Shown here: one piece after another, positions 6,710-10,158 of the stretch | Numbering within the stretch: position 1 is the stretch's first letter | Layout: each line of letters starts with the position of its first letter | Assembly (NCBI GenBank): GCA_027621615.1 | Contig: JAQCBC010000016.1 | Location: 1 to 10,158 of the forward strand | Direction: 5' to 3' | DNA: 10,158 bases | From: a bacterium | GTDB taxonomy: Bacteria; Margulisbacteria; Marinamargulisbacteria; UBA6595 | Position numbers and translations under genes: made by a program | The notes under the pieces: generated by a model | Databases searched by the model: none | What the model saw: only the letters and a program-made list of their open reading frames with translations | Told to the model about the DNA's origin: nothing

Positions 6710-7000
6710 AACAGGGCATCATTTTGCTTATGCTTTCTTCTTATTACTTGCAGAATTGCTGAATACAAACAATTGAAAACCCAGGCTAATTCAAACCGTG
6801 ATGATATTACAAAAATATAAGTTTAAAGAGTATCTAATATCTGACGAATGCCTATTCAATATCCAATTAAAAACGCTTAAACTCGTTGGAGAGCACATTA
6901 ACGACAAAACTCTAATTCAAAGCTGCATTACTAAATGGCGATCAATAAAGCCTCCATACGTAAAGAAAAACCGCAGGATACACTAGAAAAAACAAAATCG

Positions 7001-7165
7001 AAGACCAGAACAAAGACTTCCTAGTAAACCAGCACCTATCCCACCAACCAACTATGCGAAAGTATCTCAGCCTTACTGTTACGATTTATCCTTAGTCCCC
7101 CTGCGTGGGACACAAGGTGGTGATCGCTAAACCAGAGGGCGTTTCAATAACACAAAGACCAGAAC
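7001..7165. repeat. 11-base direct repeat flanking a hairpin
   Basis: AAGACCAGAAC occurs exactly at 7001-7011 and 7155-7165, with similar A-rich flanks. The copies bracket 143 bases containing the 7090-7117 hairpin. This could be a scar of a small insertion or recombination at the edge of the RM locus, or coincidence. Confidence 0.4.
7090..7117. other. Imperfect hairpin upstream of hsdM
   Basis: CCTT-A-GTCCC (7090-7099) pairs with GGGAC-AC-AAGG (7107-7117), giving nine pairs with a 1x2 internal loop and a 7-base loop. There is no T-run on either side. It may be the remnant of a terminator or mobile-element end; its role is unknown. Confidence 0.4.
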
Positions 7166-7183
7166 TTAAACAAAATGAGTTGC

Positions 7184-7195
7184 CTCTTTAAAGAG
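7184..7195. promoter_or_regulatory. Palindrome just upstream of the hsdM -35 box (candidate operator)
   Basis: CTCTTTAAAGAG is a perfect 12-base palindrome ending 7 bases before the -35 hexamer. The position suits a dimeric regulator binding next to RNA polymerase. Several RM systems are controlled by small C proteins binding such sites, but no C-protein gene is visible here. Confidence 0.4.
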
Positions 7196-7202
7196 TCTGT
7201 CA

Positions 7203-7231
7203 ATGACATTTAGTATCCACTCTCCTATAAT
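7203..7231 (+). promoter_or_regulatory. Sigma70-type promoter of hsdM, leaderless geometry
   Basis: ATGACA (7203-7208, five of six matches to TTGACA), a 17-base spacer and a perfect TATAAT (7226-7231). The hsdM ATG at 7238 is 6 bases past the -10 box, so the predicted transcription start falls at the start codon itself. Confidence 0.7.
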
Positions 7232-7237
7232 AGAGAT

Positions 7238-9877
7238 ATGCAAAAACTAACCTTACAAAAACTCGAAAGCCATTTGCTTAAAACCGCTGATGAAGTGCGC
7301 GGAAAAATGGATGCTTCAGAGTTTAAAGAATTTATTTTCGGCATGCTCTTTCTCAAACGTATGAACGACCAGTTCGACGAACAACGAGACCATAAGAAAA
7401 AAGAATACGAAAAAATGGGGATGCGTGCTGACTTGATTGAAGCGCAGCTTGAAAGCCCAGATGAATACGATTTCTTCGTTCCCAAAAAAGCACGTTGGTC
7501 TGAGATTAAGCACGTCAAAGAAAGTGTTGGTTCAACACTCAATAAAGCTCTAGCCGCAATTGAGGAAGAACCGAGCAATAACACTGCGCTTGAGGATGTA
7601 CTCACCAATATCGACTTTAACCGCAAGATCGGTAAAAAGCCGCTTCCTGATCAGACGCTTATTAATCTTATTACGCACTTCGATAAGCTTCGCTTACGAA
7701 ATGAAGATTTTGAGTTCCCTGATTTGCTCGGTGCTGCATACGAATACCTAATCAAATTCTTCGCCGATAGCGCGGGTAAAAAAGGCGGCGAGTTCTATAC
7801 GCCAGCTACAGTTGTGCGGTTGCTCGTGCAAATCACTGATCCCCGCGAACATATGGAAATCTACGATCCTACAGTCGGTTCGGGCGGTATGCTGATCCAG
7901 TCAAAGCGTTACGTTGAAGAGACTGGCGGCAACGGTCGAGACTTATATTTGGCGGGTCAGGAAGATAACGGCACCACATGGGCAATCTGTAAGATGAATA
8001 TGATCTTACACGGTGTGAACTCAGGCCATATCCTCCAGGAAGATACAATTAAAAATCCTCAGCACCTCGATAATGGTGAAATCAAAAAGTTTGACCGTGT
8101 ATTGGCTAATCCTCCTTTTAGCCAAAATTACTCTAAAACAGATATGAAGTTCAAAGAACGCTTCCATACCTTCATGCCTGAAACAGGTAAGAAAGGCGAT
8201 CTGATGTTTGTTCAGCATATGCTGGCATCGCTGAAAGCAAACGGTAAATGCGCCGTTGTTATGCCCCATGGTGTGTTGTTCAGAAGTGGTGACGAGCGAG
8301 ATTGCCGTAAACGCTTTATTGAAGAGGGTGTTTTGGAGGCTGTTATTGGTCTACCACAAGGTTTGTTCTACGGCACAGGTATTCCCGCTTGTATCATGGT
8401 GCTAAACCGAGAAGGTGCGCGAGAGCGTGACGGTGTGTTCTTTATCAATGCAGACCGAGAATTTAAAGAAGGCAAAGCACAAAACCATTTGCGTCAGGAA
8501 GATATTGAGAAAATCACTTATGTCTATCGCAACAAGCTGAAAGTCGATAAATACGCGCGCTTTGTCTCAAAAGCAGATTTAGAAGCGGAAGACTTCAATC
8601 TAAACATTCGACGTTACGTTGATAATTCGCCACCCGCCGAGCCCCATGATGTTCGTGCTCATATCAAAGGTGGTGTGCCTGTCGCTGAAATTGATTCACT
8701 AAGTGCGTATTACAAACTCTATCCGGGCATCAAAGAGAGTTTGTTTGTTCCCAGAGCTAACGACAACAAATATATGGGTTTTGAGGAAGCCATAACTGAG
8801 AAAGACAAAATCAAGCCATTGATTGAAAATGCAGAAGCCGTTCAAACAAAGAACAAGCAGTTTCTGTTCGCTGTTGAGAAATGGTGGAAAGCAAATCTCT
8901 CTGATATTGAGTCTTTACCAGAAAAGAAAAACGTCTTTGAAGTCAGGCGTAATAACCTTGATAGCATTTGGCAGGCGCTTGAGCCATTCAATATGCTCAC
9001 CTTACATAAAGTGCGCGGGGCATATGCCACTTTCCACAATGAGCTTGAAGCTGATTTTAAATCCGTCTCAGCCAGTGGGTGGAACCCCGAACTCATTCCT
9101 GAAGAAGACATTATTCAATCGCAGTTCCCCGAAGTATTGGAGAAGTTAGAAAACGACCGCGCTCGTATAGCTGAACTTGATGGTTTGTTTTCTGCCGCTG
9201 ATGAAGCCGAAGATTTTGAAGAAGATGACGAGACGCAAGTTCTCCCTGCTGAAATCGTCAAAGACATCAAGGAAAAAGAAAAGGAAGATAAGGCGCAAGC
9301 TAAAGAATTACTGACGACCGCTAAGACGGTAGTTACGGACCTTTCAAAGCGTATAAGACTACCAAAAGGCACAAAAAAAGGCGACTTAACTAATGGGCTT
9401 ACCCAAAAGGAATGGAACTTTTCTGTGCTTCAGTTAACTATCGATCTAGCGCAAGGTTTAGAGGGTACAGAAGAGCAGCTTGATTACCTACAAAAAGCCT
9501 TAAAAGAAGGCCCAGCGTTAGTTGCCAAGTTAGATGACTACCAATCACGCTTAGCGAAACATAAAGCTTGTCAGGATGAGCTAAAAGAGCTTAAAGCTGG
9601 GATCAAAGCGACTGAGGCGAAGAAAGACCAGATGGTGGAAGCTGCGCGAGCCAAGATCACTCCAGAAGAGGCAAAGGAGCTTATTCTGGAGCGTTTCTTA
9701 AAAACGCTGCTGGCTGAATATGATGTGCGCTTAAAGGCTTACGTGACTGAGCTTATTAAGGCGGTTGAAAACCTCCATAACAAATATGCGGTAACCGCCG
9801 AAACAATTGCCAATGACCGAGATGAAGCGACTAGATCGTTGAACGGCTTCTTGAAGGAGTTGGGCTATGTGGCGTGA
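7238..9877 (+). CDS. hsdM: Type I restriction-modification DNA methyltransferase subunit M, long form
   Basis: Adenine-N6 methyltransferase subunit that methylates, with HsdS, the recognition sequence and takes part in restriction with HsdR. The protein has 879 aa. Residues 1-150 form the N-terminal HsdM helical domain ([24 protein letters not shown]). The Rossmann methyltransferase core follows: motif X GGEFYTP (183-189), S-adenosylmethionine motif [11 protein letters not shown] (210-219) and catalytic motif IV NPPF (291-294). The core ends near 465. The remaining 400 residues are unusual compared with the roughly 500-aa EcoKI-type HsdM: charged and helix-rich, with an acidic patch (about 655-665) and probable coiled coils around 670-700 and 745-860. 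Long HsdM proteins with such tails do occur in other bacteria. The N-terminal match requires the ATG at 7238. The gene overlaps hsdS by 11 bases. All motifs are intact, so it looks active. Confidence 0.96.
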   Translation: MQKLTLQKLESHLLKTADEVRGKMDASEFKEFIFGMLFLKRMNDQFDEQRDHKKKEYEKMGMRADLIEAQLESPDEYDFFVPKKARWSEIKHVKESVGSTLNKALAAIEEEPSNNTALEDVLTNIDFNRKIGKKPLPDQTLINLITHFDKLRLRNEDFEFPDLLGAAYEYLIKFFADSAGKKGGEFYTPATVVRLLVQITDPREHMEIYDPTVGSGGMLIQSKRYVEETGGNGRDLYLAGQEDNGTTWAICKMNMILHGVNSGHILQEDTIKNPQHLDNGEIKKFDRVLANPPFSQNYSKTDMKFKERFHTFMPETGKKGDLMFVQHMLASLKANGKCAVVMPHGVLFRSGDERDCRKRFIEEGVLEAVIGLPQGLFYGTGIPACIMVLNREGARERDGVFFINADREFKEGKAQNHLRQEDIEKITYVYRNKLKVDKYARFVSKADLEAEDFNLNIRRYVDNSPPAEPHDVRAHIKGGVPVAEIDSLSAYYKLYPGIKESLFVPRANDNKYMGFEEAITEKDKIKPLIENAEAVQTKNKQFLFAVEKWWKANLSDIESLPEKKNVFEVRRNNLDSIWQALEPFNMLTLHKVRGAYATFHNELEADFKSVSASGWNPELIPEEDIIQSQFPEVLEKLENDRARIAELDGLFSAADEAEDFEEDDETQVLPAEIVKDIKEKEKEDKAQAKELLTTAKTVVTDLSKRIRLPKGTKKGDLTNGLTQKEWNFSVLQLTIDLAQGLEGTEEQLDYLQKALKEGPALVAKLDDYQSRLAKHKACQDELKELKAGIKATEAKKDQMVEAARAKITPEEAKELILERFLKTLLAEYDVRLKAYVTELIKAVENLHNKYAVTAETIANDRDEATRSLNGFLKELGYVA
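9854..9859 (+). promoter_or_regulatory. Shine-Dalgarno site for hsdS
   Basis: AAGGAG lies 7 bases before the ATG at 9867, inside the 3' end of hsdM. It fixes the hsdS start, in contrast to hsdM, which has none. Confidence 0.7.
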
Positions 9878-10158
9878 GGAACCCTTAGGCAATCTCTGTA
9901 TTCCACGCAAAGGTAGAAATACCGATTTAGCTGATGGGGTCAAAGACGGATATCTTCCGTATTTAGGTGCAGGGCAAATCGCGGGAGATCCCATAGATAA
10001 ATATGCCTCTGTTGAGGGCGGAGTAATATGCAAGGATGAAGACGTACTGATTTTATGGGATGGTGAGAGAAGTGGATTAGTTGGTTTTGGTCAAGCGGGA
10101 GTTGTATCTTCAACTGCTGCAAAGCTCGTTGTTAATGAGCGGATAGATTCTCAATACC
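9867..10158 (+). CDS. hsdS: Type I restriction-modification specificity subunit S, N-terminal part
   Basis: The first 97 codons of a gene that continues past the window, open throughout in the frame of the ATG at 9867. HsdS recognises the two halves of the bipartite target site and recruits HsdM and HsdR. The visible part begins [11 protein letters not shown], the usual opening of a target-recognition domain, followed by [11 protein letters not shown] and then [17 protein letters not shown] and VVSSTAAKL. The DGERSG and STAAKL segments are typical of the first target-recognition domain. The start overlaps hsdM by 11 bases in a different frame and has a strong AAGGAG. The central and C-terminal conserved regions and the second recognition domain lie outside the window, so specificity and integrity cannot be judged. 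Confidence 0.88.
   Translation, partial: MWREEPLGNLCIPRKGRNTDLADGVKDGYLPYLGAGQIAGDPIDKYASVEGGVICKDEDVLILWDGERSGLVGFGQAGVVSSTAAKLVVNERIDSQY

Larger units (their letters stand above)
6710..7202. other. Long intergenic region without a convincing gene
   Basis: About 490 bases between the hisC and hsdM promoters. The longest plus-strand frame is 6798-6986 (GTG or ATG start, 62 aa, Lys-rich and unrecognised, no good ribosome site), which I do not call. From about 6990 the DNA holds an imperfect hairpin, an 11-base direct repeat and a 12-base palindrome, all listed separately. I find no tRNA, integrase or insertion-sequence end. The region may mark the border of the acquired RM locus. Confidence 0.5.

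Noticed and set aside
6680..6724. Short minus-strand frame (MMPCFDNLWFNRR) ahead of hisC, considered as a leader peptide.
   Set aside because: It has no histidine codons, no terminator follows it, and the likely hisC promoter lies within it.
6798..6986. 62-aa plus-strand frame in the hisC-hsdM gap.
   Set aside because: No ribosome site, no recognisable domain, AT-rich composition; could be a remnant but cannot be supported as a gene.
7090..7165. Possible tRNA or att site next to hsdM.
   Set aside because: The hairpin does not extend to a cloverleaf and no T-arm or anticodon arm can be drawn.
7130..7188. Minus-strand 17-codon frame preceded by AGGAG near 7220.
   Set aside because: It is very short, the ribosome site is about 11 bases away, and it falls in the hsdM promoter region.

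Overview
The window carries ordinary biosynthetic genes followed by the start of a type I restriction-modification (RM) locus. Gene content points to a proteobacterium, probably a gammaproteobacterium: ThiG with ThiH (tyrosine route), a YrdA-type gamma-carbonic-anhydrase homologue, and a class I ribonucleotide reductase small subunit. I cannot name the genus. A 38-codon relic of a DUF4116-type repeat protein hints at relatives of amoeba- or host-associated lineages such as Legionellales, where that domain is common; this is weak evidence.

Layout. (1) 1-2760, plus strand: a tight run of the 3' end of nrdB, pyrC (dihydroorotase), a small radical-SAM protein and a gamma-carbonic-anhydrase-like hexapeptide protein. 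Gaps and overlaps run from 9 bases to a stop/start overlap, so this looks like one transcription unit. (2) 2745-2994: the tail-to-tail junction of two opposing operons. It holds the DUF4116 remnant, an AT-rich palindrome and an imperfect inverted repeat. (3) 2995-5376, minus strand: thiG-thiH-fau, all three overlapping. (4) 5377-5598: thiG leader, with a 21-base tandem duplication that carries two perfect TATAAT boxes. (5) 5599-6672, minus strand: hisC alone. (6) 6673-7237: about 560 bases without a convincing gene, containing the divergent hisC and hsdM promoters, a hairpin, an 11-base direct repeat and a 12-base palindrome. (7) 7238-10158, plus strand: hsdM (879 aa, with a long C-terminal extension) overlapping the 5' end of hsdS, which runs off the window.

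How the genes work together. The first operon supplies deoxynucleotides (NrdB) and pyrimidines (PyrC) and ends in two metalloproteins whose link to them is unknown. ThiG and ThiH build the thiamin thiazole; their partners ThiS, ThiF and ThiC are not here. Fau returns 5-formyltetrahydrofolate to the folate pool. HisC is the transaminase of histidine synthesis, without other his genes beside it. HsdM and HsdS form a DNA methyltransferase and would restrict with an HsdR that lies outside the window.

The observations most worth checking are the DUF4116 gene relic, the small radical-SAM gene in the nrdB-pyrC unit, and two promoters (hisC and hsdM) placed so that transcription should begin at or beside the start codon, which predicts leaderless mRNAs. 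No clearly new biological system is visible.
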